Origin: Chitinophagales bacterium
Lineage (GTDB): Bacteria > Bacteroidota > Bacteroidia > Chitinophagales > Chitinophagaceae
Reading direction: 5' to 3'
Assembly: GCA_021323755.1 (NCBI GenBank)
Contig: JAJPKJ010000012.1
Coordinates: forward strand, 124,001 to 188,000
Length of the DNA: 64,000 nucleotides
Made by a program: the position numbers and the translations under genes. The notes under the pieces are model-generated. The model saw only the letters and a program-made list of their open reading frames with translations, searched no databases and was not told the origin of the DNA. Every line of letters begins with the position of its first letter. The first letter of the stretch is position 1. Shown in pieces: positions 47,471 through 57,517 of the stretch.

Positions 47471-48244
47471 TCACCTGTGCGCTGCCCAGAAAATTGCATT
47501 CTTAAAAAGTGTTGTGTAGGCAATATTATCAAACAAATCCGGCGAATGACCCATGAATATGTAAATGTTTCTTGCGGCAAATTTCTCATTTGTCCATATC
47601 ACGGGGTGATCACCCATTTTTATACTTGATGGTGGTGTGTACGAAGATTCATCAACACTGGCAATAACATGAACATTTGACCGCGGACTTTTATCATAGG
47701 TATACCACTCATCTTTTTTGATGATGAAAGAAGATGGAACCCCCTTCATGCATGGATGCGAAGCGTCTTCTACGTTTACTTTTGCTGATGCAAAACTTGC
47801 GATATAATCTTTCCATCTGATACCACCCATAAAATTTGAAAACCATTGCCACATGGGGTAACCATCAAACTCACCCAATAAGGATGCATGATGAAAGCCA
47901 AGCCAGCCGTGCTTTTCATCGGACAGATATTTTTCGAAGGAAAGAACAGCAGTATCTGTCCATCCGTATGGAGCATAATCCAATTGCAAAAAGACCTGAA
48001 ACTTATCCAGGAAGGAATCAGTAATGTTCTTTGTGCCGGTAATATATTCGATTGAAAAATTACTGTCCGCTGCTAATTTATCCAACCATATTTTTGCTCT
48101 TTGTGAGAAAAGAATATGGTGACCTCCATTTTCATAAATTGCCAGCACACTGAATCGCGGTGAATTTTTTTGTTCACCCTGTGTCAAGCCCGTAACACAA
48201 ATACAACTTATTATTGCGATCAGAAGGCTGGACTTTTTTATCAT
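47471..48244 (-). CDS. ThuA-like secreted protein
   Basis: A 257-residue exported protein of the ThuA-like (glutamine amidotransferase-like) group. The ATG at 48244 gives the signal peptide MIKKSSLLIAIISCICVTGLTQG; an in-frame ATG 22 codons earlier is less likely. ThuA-type features include FSVLAIYENGGHHILFSQRA, FLQLDYAPYGWTDTAV, WLGFHHASLLGEFDGYPMWQ and HPVIWTNEKFAARNIYIFMGHSPDLF. ThuA relatives act in sugar catabolism (trehalose utilisation), but the reaction is often unproven. Its start overlaps the stop of the LytTR regulator gene (ATGA), so both are cotranslated in a four-gene operon. Confidence 0.82.
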   Translation of the reverse strand: MIKKSSLLIAIISCICVTGLTQGEQKNSPRFSVLAIYENGGHHILFSQRAKIWLDKLAADSNFSIEYITGTKNITDSFLDKFQVFLQLDYAPYGWTDTAVLSFEKYLSDEKHGWLGFHHASLLGEFDGYPMWQWFSNFMGGIRWKDYIASFASAKVNVEDASHPCMKGVPSSFIIKKDEWYTYDKSPRSNVHVIASVDESSYTPPSSIKMGDHPVIWTNEKFAARNIYIFMGHSPDLFDNIAYTTLFKNAIFWAAHR

Positions 48245-48933
48245 TCTGTAATTTTCTTTATTTCCATTAAATAGGCAGCGCCAATGGGCAGCTCCGTTTG
48301 CTTTATCCAAACTGAATTTTTCTCAATCTTAGTGATTTGTTTTTTTGAAACAATATATGAGCGATGTATTCTTACAAAAGAATAACCAGGCAAAAGATCT
48401 TCTACCTCATTCATCGTTAATCGCGATAATATTTTTTGATTGGGTAACACAAACTCCATATAGTTGCCGCTACTTTCAATATATAAAATTTCATCAAGCA
48501 TTATGCGTATCTGATCGTAACCGCTTTTAATGAATATAGAATCTCGTGCTGCTGCAGATTCGGGAGGATTATTTTTCAACTTGTAAAGTTCATTAGCTTT
48601 ATTGCATGCTTTTAAAAAACGGGATTGTGAAAATGGTTTTAATAAATAATCAATCGCGTCTAACTCAAAACTCTGTACAGCATGTTCGCTATATCCGGTT
48701 GTAAAAACGACCATCGGAGGATTGGAGATTGATTTTAAAAAATCAATTCCCGAAATATCAGGCATTTTAATATCCAGAAAAATCAAATCCACTTTTTCTT
48801 TCTGTAAAAAGTCAATTGCTTTGAAAGCGTCGGTAAAAAAGCCTCTTAGTTCAATAAAAGAAATTTTTAAGGAAAGATTTTTTATCACTTCCAATGCAAT
48901 GGGTTCATCGTCTATAGCAATTGCTTGTAACAT
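48241..48933 (-). CDS. LytTR-family response regulator
   Basis: A 230-residue regulator with a receiver domain (IDDEP at ~7-11, phospho-acceptor Asp54 in FLDIKMPDISG, Lys in LLKPFSQSRF) and a C-terminal LytTR DNA-binding domain (ILYIESSGNYMEFVL, FVRIHRSYIVSKKQI). The paired kinase is probably the LytS-type gene at 50224-51810, two genes upstream, with an esterase gene between. Its stop overlaps the ThuA-like start by 4 bp, consistent with translational coupling. Confidence 0.93.
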   Translation of the reverse strand: MLQAIAIDDEPIALEVIKNLSLKISFIELRGFFTDAFKAIDFLQKEKVDLIFLDIKMPDISGIDFLKSISNPPMVVFTTGYSEHAVQSFELDAIDYLLKPFSQSRFLKACNKANELYKLKNNPPESAAARDSIFIKSGYDQIRIMLDEILYIESSGNYMEFVLPNQKILSRLTMNEVEDLLPGYSFVRIHRSYIVSKKQITKIEKNSVWIKQTELPIGAAYLMEIKKITE

Positions 48934-48970
48934 TGGATATTGAAGTTAATTAAAATGATCGCACCATTAT

Positions 48971-50191
48971 CTACTGTTTGGCCGATTTTAATTTCTCCAG
49001 CTTCTGCCTTGTTTCTGCGGTTGCTTTTAATGATAGCGATTTTGAATAATATTCAATGGCTTTTTGTTTGTCACCAGTCTGTGCAAAAAGATCACCCATT
49101 GAATCATACGCGTTAAAACTTACCGGATAATTTTCAATATTCATTTCAAAAAAATAATAAGCTCTCTTAAATTGACTCATTGACATTAACTGATAGGCAA
49201 TGCCATTTACAAATTCTTCCGGAGGAGAAACTGTATATCCCATTTGGTGACTGATCCTTTTATAATGTTCACTCAAAATGGTGTCTGCTTTATAATCAGG
49301 AGTGAAAAATTCCTGGTAAGGGAATCTTAAACCGTAAAAACTAAATAGATATCGCAGTCCATCATATGCTGCAACAGTAGGAACAGACTGATGATCGTAT
49401 TCAGAATAATATTTACTGGAACAGACCAGTCTGTTATTTTTATTGAATTTTAAATAATCAGCCAATTGAAATGTGGCTCGCATAATGGGTCCGATAATGC
49501 TTGTATCTTCCCCGCTGTTCATAGTATTGGCGATGGCAAGAAAAAAGCTCTTTCCAGCAAACGATCTTTTTTCAAGCGCTTCTTTTGCTTGCAGTAAAAT
49601 TTTTTTGTCATCCCAAAACATACTTGGATCAATTGCCATGTATGCGTTGAAAAGACCTGAATGATTGATCATCGTATATACGGACATTAAGCCTCCAAGT
49701 GAATGACCGATAAAAATCTTGTACGGTGCTGTAGGATATAAAGAATCAATATGCGGCATTAATTCTTTTTCAATGAATGAAATGAATTTTTCGCCACCTC
49801 CGGAATTTCTGGCTGCATTACTATCCATCATGGGCGCAGAAATAATATGAGTAGGCGTCAAATCTCTTGTCCTGTCCGTGTTGGGAATGCCCACAACAAT
49901 CATCTTGGGAAAAGCAAGATTGCCACCTCCTCCACTCAAAAGCTCGACAATACTTGTCATCACGCTGAAATTCGGTTCCCACCCATCAAGCAAATAAATG
50001 ACAGGATAATGCTGTCTTGCAAAAACGCCGTCGGGAGAATACTCTTCCGGAACGTGTATCCATAATTCTCTTTTCTCATTCAGAATCTTAGAATACACGC
50101 TGTCTTTTTTTCCGATGATGATTTCATTGCGGTTCTGTGCAAAAGAAATTGCAGTAATAAAAAAGAATAGAAAGAAAACGATTGCTCTCAT
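48971..50191 (-). CDS. Secreted esterase (IroE/Fes-type alpha/beta hydrolase) with C-terminal TPR
   Basis: A 406-residue exported hydrolase. Signal peptide MRAIVFFLFFFITAISFAQ. The esterase-D/IroE-like domain (~20-290) has PVIYLLDGWEPNFSVMTS, MIVVGIPNTDRTRDLTP, IGHSLGGLMSVYTM (nucleophile Ser in GHSLGG) and YDHQSVPTVAAYDGL (His). A C-terminal stretch, PVSFNAYDSMGDLFAQTGDKQKAIEYYSKSL, is a TPR-like helical pair. Relatives hydrolyse esters such as ferric siderophores or acylated sugars. It is encoded between a LytS-type kinase and its putative regulator, 32 bp after the kinase, in one minus-strand operon. Confidence 0.85.
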   Translation of the reverse strand: MRAIVFFLFFFITAISFAQNRNEIIIGKKDSVYSKILNEKRELWIHVPEEYSPDGVFARQHYPVIYLLDGWEPNFSVMTSIVELLSGGGGNLAFPKMIVVGIPNTDRTRDLTPTHIISAPMMDSNAARNSGGGEKFISFIEKELMPHIDSLYPTAPYKIFIGHSLGGLMSVYTMINHSGLFNAYMAIDPSMFWDDKKILLQAKEALEKRSFAGKSFFLAIANTMNSGEDTSIIGPIMRATFQLADYLKFNKNNRLVCSSKYYSEYDHQSVPTVAAYDGLRYLFSFYGLRFPYQEFFTPDYKADTILSEHYKRISHQMGYTVSPPEEFVNGIAYQLMSMSQFKRAYYFFEMNIENYPVSFNAYDSMGDLFAQTGDKQKAIEYYSKSLSLKATAETRQKLEKLKSAKQ

Positions 50192-50223
50192 TTGAAAATA
50201 GATTTAGTAAAATGAAATAATAA

Positions 50224-51810
50224 TTATGGTTGAATGGAAAGCTGTACAAAAAATTCTTTCCCGTCTCCATTCACAGAAGCCTGAAATTTCCCGGGATAAA
50301 TAAGCTTTAATCTTTCCAGAACATTTTTAAATCCGATGCCTGATCTTTCCTTTTCAGGGTCGTTTTCCTGTTTGATGTGCATGCTATTTCTCACTTCGAA
50401 CAAAATATTGTTTTCCGTGCAGGAAAGATCGATTTTTATCCATGATTTTTCTTTGAGGCTGATGCCATGCTTGAAAGCGTTTTCTACCAAAGGTATCAGC
50501 AACATGGGTGCTATCTTATGTCGACAGCTTTGATCGCTGATATTTTCTTCGATGATAATATCAGGCGAGGATTGGGTGCGCAATTTTTGAAGGGAGATAT
50601 AATTTCTTAAATAACCGATCTCTTTGCCCATGTCTATAAAATCAAGATTATTTTCATGAAGCATGAAGCGCATCATATCGCCCAATTTTTGAATACCACT
50701 CGCCGTGCGTTCCGCCTTTTCCTGTAAGGCTGTTCCATACAGGGTATTCAGCACATTAAAAAGAAAATGTGGGTTGATCTGTGAGCGTAAGAATTGCAGA
50801 TCGGTTTTTGTTTTTGCCAACGCCTTTTCCGTTCCTCGTAATAATAGTATTTTATCCTTTTGTGTTTGATATAATAACCAGGTAATGGGCGTTATGCAAA
50901 ATAATAGCATCGCGCAACCAAGAGCAAAATATCCCAGCATTCCTTGCCGCGAAAAAAAAGCAAATGGAACTGAATAAATAAAAGATGAGTATAACAGTCC
51001 TGAAATAATTTTCCTGCTAAAAAATCTGCTGTCTCCTTTTTTTGGGAAGAGCCAATACATGTTGCTAATGAACATGGCAAACATTGGAGGAATTGCTAAA
51101 AAATAAACAAATTGAAAAGCGTAGTCATGAACAAAATCAAACCCATTTAAAGCAACATAAATTATAATATAAATTATGAAAAAAGCGGTGATTTGGTTAC
51201 AAATCAGAGCTCGGAAGTCTTTCTTGCTGCCGGAGCGCTCTATGAAAGCAATAATCAACTCGCGAACGATGACATACAAAGCAAATAGTCCTATTAAGAA
51301 TGAAGCAACTGCATAGCCCAAGTAGATATCTATTTGCGATCTGGGATCATTCTTATTAAAAAAAATAGAAAATTCCGGATAGTTAAACTGCCATTGATGC
51401 AAATAATAGGTTGAAAAATCAAATGCCGTGCCCAGGATGAAGATGATCAAAATGATTTGCATAAGAAGCCATGAGTATTCTTTCAGCATTTTTTTTGCCA
51501 TTCCGTGAAAGGAGATTTTTAATAATGTCATGCTGATCTTCGAAGTGCCCCCCTCAACTTTTCTCGGAAAAAGCAGACGCGGAATTGTATACAGACTCAC
51601 CCACAAATAAGAAAGATACATGAGCAATGCTGCACCAATTTGAGGAATGATTACATTTTTATACAGATTGAACGAAAGGTTATTATCCGCAAATGGTTTT
51701 GATAATATGGATATATCTGTCTTATGAAGCTGCAATAAATAACTGACTAGTAGTATTGCACCGATTACATTGGCGAATATCATTTCATGTTGTCTCCATC
51801 TCACTTTCAT
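50224..51810 (-). CDS. Multi-pass LytS/YehU-type sensor histidine kinase
   Basis: A 528-residue membrane kinase. About eight hydrophobic helices lie in residues 1-315 (e.g. ~12-26, 54-78, 114-131, 165-190, 205-223, 232-252, 270-285, 292-313). A linker leads to the His_kinase domain with LRSQINPHFLFNVLNTLYG (His348 likely phosphorylated), then PLVENAFKHG and SGIGFKNVLERL of the HATPase domain. The sensor helices carry no extracytoplasmic domain of note. It is the first gene of a minus-strand run: kinase, esterase, LytTR regulator, ThuA-like protein. Confidence 0.92.
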   Translation of the reverse strand: MKVRWRQHEMIFANVIGAILLVSYLLQLHKTDISILSKPFADNNLSFNLYKNVIIPQIGAALLMYLSYLWVSLYTIPRLLFPRKVEGGTSKISMTLLKISFHGMAKKMLKEYSWLLMQIILIIFILGTAFDFSTYYLHQWQFNYPEFSIFFNKNDPRSQIDIYLGYAVASFLIGLFALYVIVRELIIAFIERSGSKKDFRALICNQITAFFIIYIIIYVALNGFDFVHDYAFQFVYFLAIPPMFAMFISNMYWLFPKKGDSRFFSRKIISGLLYSSFIYSVPFAFFSRQGMLGYFALGCAMLLFCITPITWLLYQTQKDKILLLRGTEKALAKTKTDLQFLRSQINPHFLFNVLNTLYGTALQEKAERTASGIQKLGDMMRFMLHENNLDFIDMGKEIGYLRNYISLQKLRTQSSPDIIIEENISDQSCRHKIAPMLLIPLVENAFKHGISLKEKSWIKIDLSCTENNILFEVRNSMHIKQENDPEKERSGIGFKNVLERLKLIYPGKFQASVNGDGKEFFVQLSIQP

Positions 51811-51951
51811 AATTATTGATTTTTAGCAAGATTAATATAACAATAAAAGGTTTTTTGATGAATGTGATGAAACCACCAGAAGATGTGATGAAATGGTTGG
51901 CCGCTTTTGATCCGTTCAACTCGTAGATTGAATTTGCGAGGAGACACGATC

Positions 51952-51984
51952 TTTGATTCAAGGACAAATTGTTTACGTATTTTG
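51952..51984 (+). promoter_or_regulatory. Putative promoter of the peroxiredoxin gene
   Basis: TTTG (51952-51955), 22 bp, then TATTTTG (51978-51984), one base shorter than TAnnTTTG. The start codon lies 16 bp downstream. Confidence 0.45.
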
Positions 51985-51999
51985 CATTAAAAAAAGATC

Positions 52000-52473
52000 A
52001 TGCCAATTGCAGTTGGAACAAAGGCCCCGGATTTTATATTATTCAATACTGAAAGAAAGCCAGTAGCATTGAAAGATTTTGCAGGAAAAATCCTTGTGAT
52101 GAATTTCTTTCCGGCAGCATTTACCGGTGTTTGCACCGAACAGTTGTGCACCAATCGAGACGAGCTGAGTTTTTATGATGATCTAGGTGCGAGTGTTGTT
52201 GGCATTTCAGTTGACATGCCGTTTTCACTGAAGGCATTCAAAGAACACCATAACCTCAATTACGAATTATTATCAGATTTTAATAAACTGACTATTCATG
52301 AATACGAGATGTACCATTGCAACTTCATTTTAGGAATAAAAGGCGTTGCAAAAAGAGGGGTAGTGGTGGTGGATAGAAATGGTACTGTTGCTTATTCCGA
52401 AGAAACTGCAAATCTGAAAACGCAGGTCAATTTTGCAGGATTGAAAGAAGCGCTGCAAAAATTGAGCGTCTAA
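52000..52473 (+). CDS. Thioredoxin-fold peroxiredoxin (AhpC/TSA family)
   Basis: A 157-residue peroxiredoxin. The peroxidatic site is PAAFTGVCTEQLC (PxxxTxxC; Cys45), and a second cysteine, Cys50, lies five residues later and may act as resolving residue, with a third near residue 108. Peroxiredoxins reduce hydroperoxides in the cytoplasm; no signal peptide is present. The protein resembles atypical Prx/BCP-AhpE types; subclass is uncertain. It is divergent from the kinase operon and convergent with the permease array, whose nearest gene ends 35 bp away. Confidence 0.9.
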   Translation: MPIAVGTKAPDFILFNTERKPVALKDFAGKILVMNFFPAAFTGVCTEQLCTNRDELSFYDDLGASVVGISVDMPFSLKAFKEHHNLNYELLSDFNKLTIHEYEMYHCNFILGIKGVAKRGVVVVDRNGTVAYSEETANLKTQVNFAGLKEALQKLSV

Positions 52474-52507
52474 CCGTCATGATAATCTGTTAATAAAAGC
52501 ATTCTTC

Positions 52508-54915
52508 TTATTCCGTTCTCAAACTTTTTACCGGATTATCTGATGCCACCTTAAAACATTGTGCGGCTATTAGCGCAAATGCAGCAATAAACACAAACGC
52601 ACATACAACAAGGTAAGGAGTTGCTGTTTGCTCAATTCTATAGGTATAATTCTCCAGCCATTTATTGGTAATGATAAAAGCAAGCGGCCAGGCGATGATG
52701 TTTGCAATCAATATCAGTATCGCATAATCTTTAATGAATAATAAAATAATATTGTGCGAATCAGCGCCAAGCACTTTACGTAACGCAATTTCTTTGGTTC
52801 GCTTGACTAGGGTAAATGCCACTACGCCAAATATTCCCATGAAAACAATGATAAGATTTAATGCCGTCGCAATATTTGCAGCTTTTTTTAATTGTAGTTC
52901 CGCCTGATACATGGATTGAAATTTATCATCCATAAAAACATATTCGAAACCGCCGTCAGGGAATAAAGTTTTCCATTTGTTTTCCAAAGCATTTACCGAA
53001 TTGCTTATATCGGCAGTATTTAATTTAAGCGAAAAATACCGGTATGATCTTGTGAAAGGCTCTCTTATATCCGCGATGATAAGCGGTTGCATAGAAAATT
53101 GCAATGACGAATAGTTGAAATCTTTTATTACGCCAACAACGGTAAGCAATTGCCCGTTAGCTGCTCCAATGTTGATTGTTTTTCCAATTGCGGAATTTAA
53201 TCCCAACACTTTTACTGCAGTTTCGTTTAACACTACCTGACCGGGTATGAATTTGTTATTGTCATGAGTTAAGAAAACACCTTCTTTCATTTTTATATCA
53301 TATACTTTAGCAAAATCTGCGTCTGTAGCAAACATGATCATACTGGTAAAATTGCTGCTATTCTGAGTATAAATATTTACGTTGCCGCCGCCATTATTAT
53401 CCGGAATATCATATGACAAGGCTGCGCTTTTGACCTGTGGCATTTGTAACAACGCTGATTTAATACTTTCCATTTTCATCACCCCTACTGAATCATATTG
53501 ACGGGGTATGGAAGAAATGATCATCACCTGATCTTTATTGTAACCCAAATCTTTATTGAAAAAAAGAGCCACCTGACGGGAAACATTCAACGCACAGATG
53601 AAAACAATGATTGCCAACGTAAATTGAATAACAAGTAATGATTTTCTCAATACCAATCCTCCCCTGGATGAATTGATCTTTCCTTTTACAGAATTAATGA
53701 TATTGGATGAGCTCAATACGAAGGCAGGATATAATCCGGATATAAATCCAACAAGAATCACCAGTGATAATAGGAATAAAATCTTACTGAAGTTAAATTG
53801 CCAGAATGGTTCAAGAGTGGTATGTAAAAGCTGATTAAAAACAGGTAGTAATAATTGATACATTATTAGTGAAAAAATGGTCGCGATGAAAGTTAGTAAT
53901 AAAGCTTCTGTAATAAATTGAATGATGAGTTGCATTCTTGCGCTGCCGAATACTTTACGCAGCCCGATCTCCTTTAAACGATACGACGATGTACCGATAT
54001 TAATGTTCACAAAATTGATGATAGCCAGCAATAAAATAAATGATGCAATTAAAGAAAGTGCAGTGATCATTTTCTGGACACCACTTTGCAGATAATAATT
54101 TTTTATTGGCGCCAGCTCTGCCTTTAAATTCCCTTTTACAAATGTGGGTTGATATTTGGCAAGCGTTTGTTCAAATGGTTTTTCAAGATCTTTAGGAGTA
54201 ACTCCTTTTTGCAACTCCAACATACCAACTACAAAAATATTACTCCAGTTATCGCCTTTGTCACCCCCCTGAAAATATTGATTGTTGAACATGGGAAGAT
54301 ATACCTGGTATTCTGTTTTTGACACTGCAAAATTTGAAATGGTGTTGTAGGGCATTTTTTTCAGTACGGCAGAAATTACAAAATCATGCTTGCCTCCATC
54401 GCTTGGTGTTTGAATGGTAATGACATTGTTGATCACATTTGTTTTACCAAAAAATTTTATTGCAAGATCTTCCGTTACAACAGCTGACTGATCATTAATA
54501 AAAGGTTTTTGTGAATTGCCGTATAACAATGGGAAACCGTACATGGAAATAAAAGTCGTATCACCTATTGAAATATCCTCTCTGAAATGCTTATCGCCCA
54601 CCGATACGATATTTCCTACCGGGTCGAAACGATAATAGTTCGCGATCAGGCTCGGATATTCATCCTTCATCGTTTTTGCTAATGGACCAAGGGTTGTAAT
54701 ATCCGGACCAAAATTCCCCTGCTTCCATTTGCTTTTTATGAGATATTGATTATTGATGTTGCTAAGATTCGCATTTACATTTTCCTGGTTTAGCACATAA
54801 ACGCCAATGATTATGGAGAAGGTAATACCGATGGAAAGGCAAAAAATATTAATGACAGAAAATAATTTATGCCTCCGAGATGGCGAATTGCGATAGTTAA
54901 ATAGTTTTTAAACAT
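52508..54915 (-). CDS. FtsX/MacB-type ABC permease, frameshifted near its start (array member 1)
   Basis: A large permease with two MacB_PCD/FtsX modules. The intact reading frame covers ~762 residues (from 54796, beginning VLNQENVN), which leaves out the expected N-terminal helix. That helix is encoded just upstream: ATG at 54915 reads MFKNYLTIAIRHL, then a one-base loss near 54876 shifts the frame; restoring one C continues as RRHKLFSVINIFCLSIGITF into the long frame, giving 802 residues like its neighbours. Both copies of the ATPase-coupling motif are present (EIGLRKVFG, EIALRKVLG), as is the conserved end NPVKSLRTE. It is either a pseudogene, a GTG-started truncated protein, or a sequencing error. 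Confidence 0.75.
54871..54880 (-). other. Single-base frameshift site in array permease 1
   Basis: The minus strand reads CATCTCGGAGGCATAAA here. An extra C (CATCTCCGGAGGCATAAA) would join the N-terminal frame to the main frame exactly as in the family. The loss is in a short C run on the minus strand. Confidence 0.8.
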
Positions 54916-54994
54916 AAAAAAGAATTGTTGGTATAGGATCTTGTGACGCCTGATTTCTGCATAATCAATTTACATTAAATAATTATCAGTTATA

Positions 54995-57421
54995 TCATTC
55001 TGTTCTCAAACTCTTCACTGGATTTGTCATCGCAGTTTTGATGGATTGAAAACTCACTGTTATCAAAGCAATCATTATCACCAATATTCCGGCTGAGGCA
55101 AATGACCACCCGCTTATGGCGATTCGATAAGGATAATTTTGCAACCATTTGTTTGCAGCCACATATACCAACGGAGATGCAATTACCAGAGCCATTACAA
55201 CCAGCTTTATGAAATCGGCAGCAAGCATCGTAACGATGTCTTGCACGGACGCACCAAACACTTTGCGTATGCCAATTTCCTTTGTTCTTTTTTCTGCAGA
55301 TAAAATGGACAAGCCAAACAAACCAATGCAGGAAATAAATATGGTCAATATGGCGCCGAACAAAATAATCTGTTTCCATTGTTCAACATTGGCATATTCT
55401 CTCTTGTTCTCATCTTTTTTAAAGACGTATGAATACGGATCTGTCGGGTAAAACTGCGAAAACAAGTTTTGTATCCATTTTAAACTGGCCGTTTCTGACC
55501 CGGGTTTTATCCGGATATAATACTTACCAAAGTTGCTGGTGCTTTTACTTACAAATAGTTGCGGAACTATTTTGTCGTTCAGTGATGCAAAGTGATAATC
55601 CTTCACAACGCCGATCACGTGATATCTTTCAATAACGCCCCAATCCAAATTGACCACTTCGCCTATCGCACTTTTCCAGTGCATTGCTTTCACAAAACTT
55701 TCATTTACGATGACAGATTGCGCCGAATCTGATGAAAGTGCCGGCGAGAAGTTTCTTCCTGCTATCAAAGGTATTTTTAGTAAAGGCAAATAATTTTCGT
55801 CAACTGTTTCATACCGAAAGTTTATACCCGAATCAACAACGTTCATGGTCGTTGCCTGCATAATCCCCCAGTTCTTTGCACTTACTCCAACTATGTTCGG
55901 ATTTTTCATCAATTCATTCTTAAATGTCATCGCATCTGCACGCTTGGTATCATGTACCTCGGTTATAATAAGATTGCTGTCATCATATCCCAAATTTGTT
56001 TTCGTGAGAAAATTGAATTGCGCATAAATGATGAGTGTTGCAATAATTAAAAATGATGCCAATGTAAACTGCAATACAACCAAAGATTTTTGCAAATAAT
56101 TTTTTCCCGCAATTTGAAATCGACTGTATAAAGTCTTAACCGGATCATAGGCTGATAAAATCAGTGCGGGATAAAAACCTGCCAGTAAACCCGTGGTGAT
56201 ATAAAGAACAATATAACCAGCAACCAATTTTGTATCAAACAAATAAGAAAGTGATAATGCTTTATTGGCAAGATCGCTGAACAGCGGCAATACCAATTGT
56301 ACCAATTCAATTGCAAACGCGTAAGCAATGGTGCATAAAAAAAATGATTCGCCAAGAAACTGAATGATCAGTTGTCTTCTGTCCCCGCCAATAACTTTAC
56401 GAATGCCTATTTCTTTGGCACGTTTAACTGAGCGTGCAACAGTGAGGTTCACAAAATTAATGCACGCGATCAGCAGCACAAACAATGCAATGCCGGAAAG
56501 TATATAGGAATATATGGGATCGCTTGAGTTGGTTAAACCATTACTTGCACGAACTTCCTTCTTGCTTAAATGCCCGAAATTATTATTTACAGGAAGCTCC
56601 GTGCTTAAATGCATAGCAGAATAAGGCTGTAAGAAATAGGTAGCCATTCTGCCTTTATTAATGCCATGCTTTTTCAACAATGCGTCAAAGGCCGGCTTTG
56701 CATCCGAAACATAATAACTTTGCATTTGTTTCTCTACCGTTTGCAAGTTTGCTTTATCGTCAAGCACAACAAAAGTGTTTAAAGAAAAGCCAAACCAACT
56801 ATTGGTATTCTTCGATTCTTCGTCGGATATTTTGATGGGTAGCAATGCTTCAAACTGGATAGACGAATTTTGTGGACAGCGTTTTGCAACTGCTGTTACT
56901 TTATAAGGAACAAAGGTGCTGTCGTCTTTTAACAATACGATTTTACCGAGAGCGTCAGTCGTGCCAAATTGTCTTCTTGCGATATCTTCAGTCAAAACAA
57001 TGGAATGTGGTTCAGTTAAACAGGTTTTAGCATCGCCCGACAATAAGGGAAATGTAAATACAGAGAAGAAATTTGAATCTACGAATACCAAATCCTGTGA
57101 TTGCACGTAGTTTCCTTTTTTTATATCTTCAGCGCCATTGCGGATACGCACAAAAGATCTTATGCCGGGAACATTTTGTGAAAATCGAGGACCCTGCAAA
57201 GGGCCGGTCATCACCATATTATGTTCTGAGGATTTTGATACAATACGATAAATGTTGTTTACATTTCTGTGAAACCTGTCGAAGCTTACTTCATCTTTTA
57301 CATACAGCATAATGAGCATTGCGCAAGCCAACCCAAGACTTAACCCCGCAACGTTGATGCATGAATAAACCTTGTTTCGCGCGAAATTTCTGAATGCAGT
57401 TTTAAAGTAGTTCCTGAACAT
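54995..57421 (-). CDS. FtsX/MacB-type ABC permease (array member 2)
   Basis: An 808-residue inner-membrane permease. Order: N-terminal helix (~20-45; SCINVAGLSLGLACAMLIMLY), a ~230-residue extracytoplasmic MacB_PCD domain, three to four helices with EIGIRKVIGG at ~340, a second extracytoplasmic domain, then the last three helices with EIGIRKVFGA near 720 and end NPVKSLRTE. The two coupling motifs suggest an internal duplication. Such proteins need a separate ATPase (MacB/LolD-like); none is adjacent. The substrate is unknown. Confidence 0.9.
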   Translation of the reverse strand: MFRNYFKTAFRNFARNKVYSCINVAGLSLGLACAMLIMLYVKDEVSFDRFHRNVNNIYRIVSKSSEHNMVMTGPLQGPRFSQNVPGIRSFVRIRNGAEDIKKGNYVQSQDLVFVDSNFFSVFTFPLLSGDAKTCLTEPHSIVLTEDIARRQFGTTDALGKIVLLKDDSTFVPYKVTAVAKRCPQNSSIQFEALLPIKISDEESKNTNSWFGFSLNTFVVLDDKANLQTVEKQMQSYYVSDAKPAFDALLKKHGINKGRMATYFLQPYSAMHLSTELPVNNNFGHLSKKEVRASNGLTNSSDPIYSYILSGIALFVLLIACINFVNLTVARSVKRAKEIGIRKVIGGDRRQLIIQFLGESFFLCTIAYAFAIELVQLVLPLFSDLANKALSLSYLFDTKLVAGYIVLYITTGLLAGFYPALILSAYDPVKTLYSRFQIAGKNYLQKSLVVLQFTLASFLIIATLIIYAQFNFLTKTNLGYDDSNLIITEVHDTKRADAMTFKNELMKNPNIVGVSAKNWGIMQATTMNVVDSGINFRYETVDENYLPLLKIPLIAGRNFSPALSSDSAQSVIVNESFVKAMHWKSAIGEVVNLDWGVIERYHVIGVVKDYHFASLNDKIVPQLFVSKSTSNFGKYYIRIKPGSETASLKWIQNLFSQFYPTDPYSYVFKKDENKREYANVEQWKQIILFGAILTIFISCIGLFGLSILSAEKRTKEIGIRKVFGASVQDIVTMLAADFIKLVVMALVIASPLVYVAANKWLQNYPYRIAISGWSFASAGILVIMIALITVSFQSIKTAMTNPVKSLRTE

Positions 57422-57517
57422 AAAAGTTGGTTTATGATATATGACCTGTTTCCGCTCAGCTATGCATTCCGGTTAGTTTGCAGTTTGCACAATTCCACTA
57501 TCAATTGTCAAATCCTT

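Noticed and set aside
54796-54796. GTG start for array permease 1
   Set aside because: A start here would drop the conserved first helix; the upstream ATG plus a one-base correction explains the sequence better.
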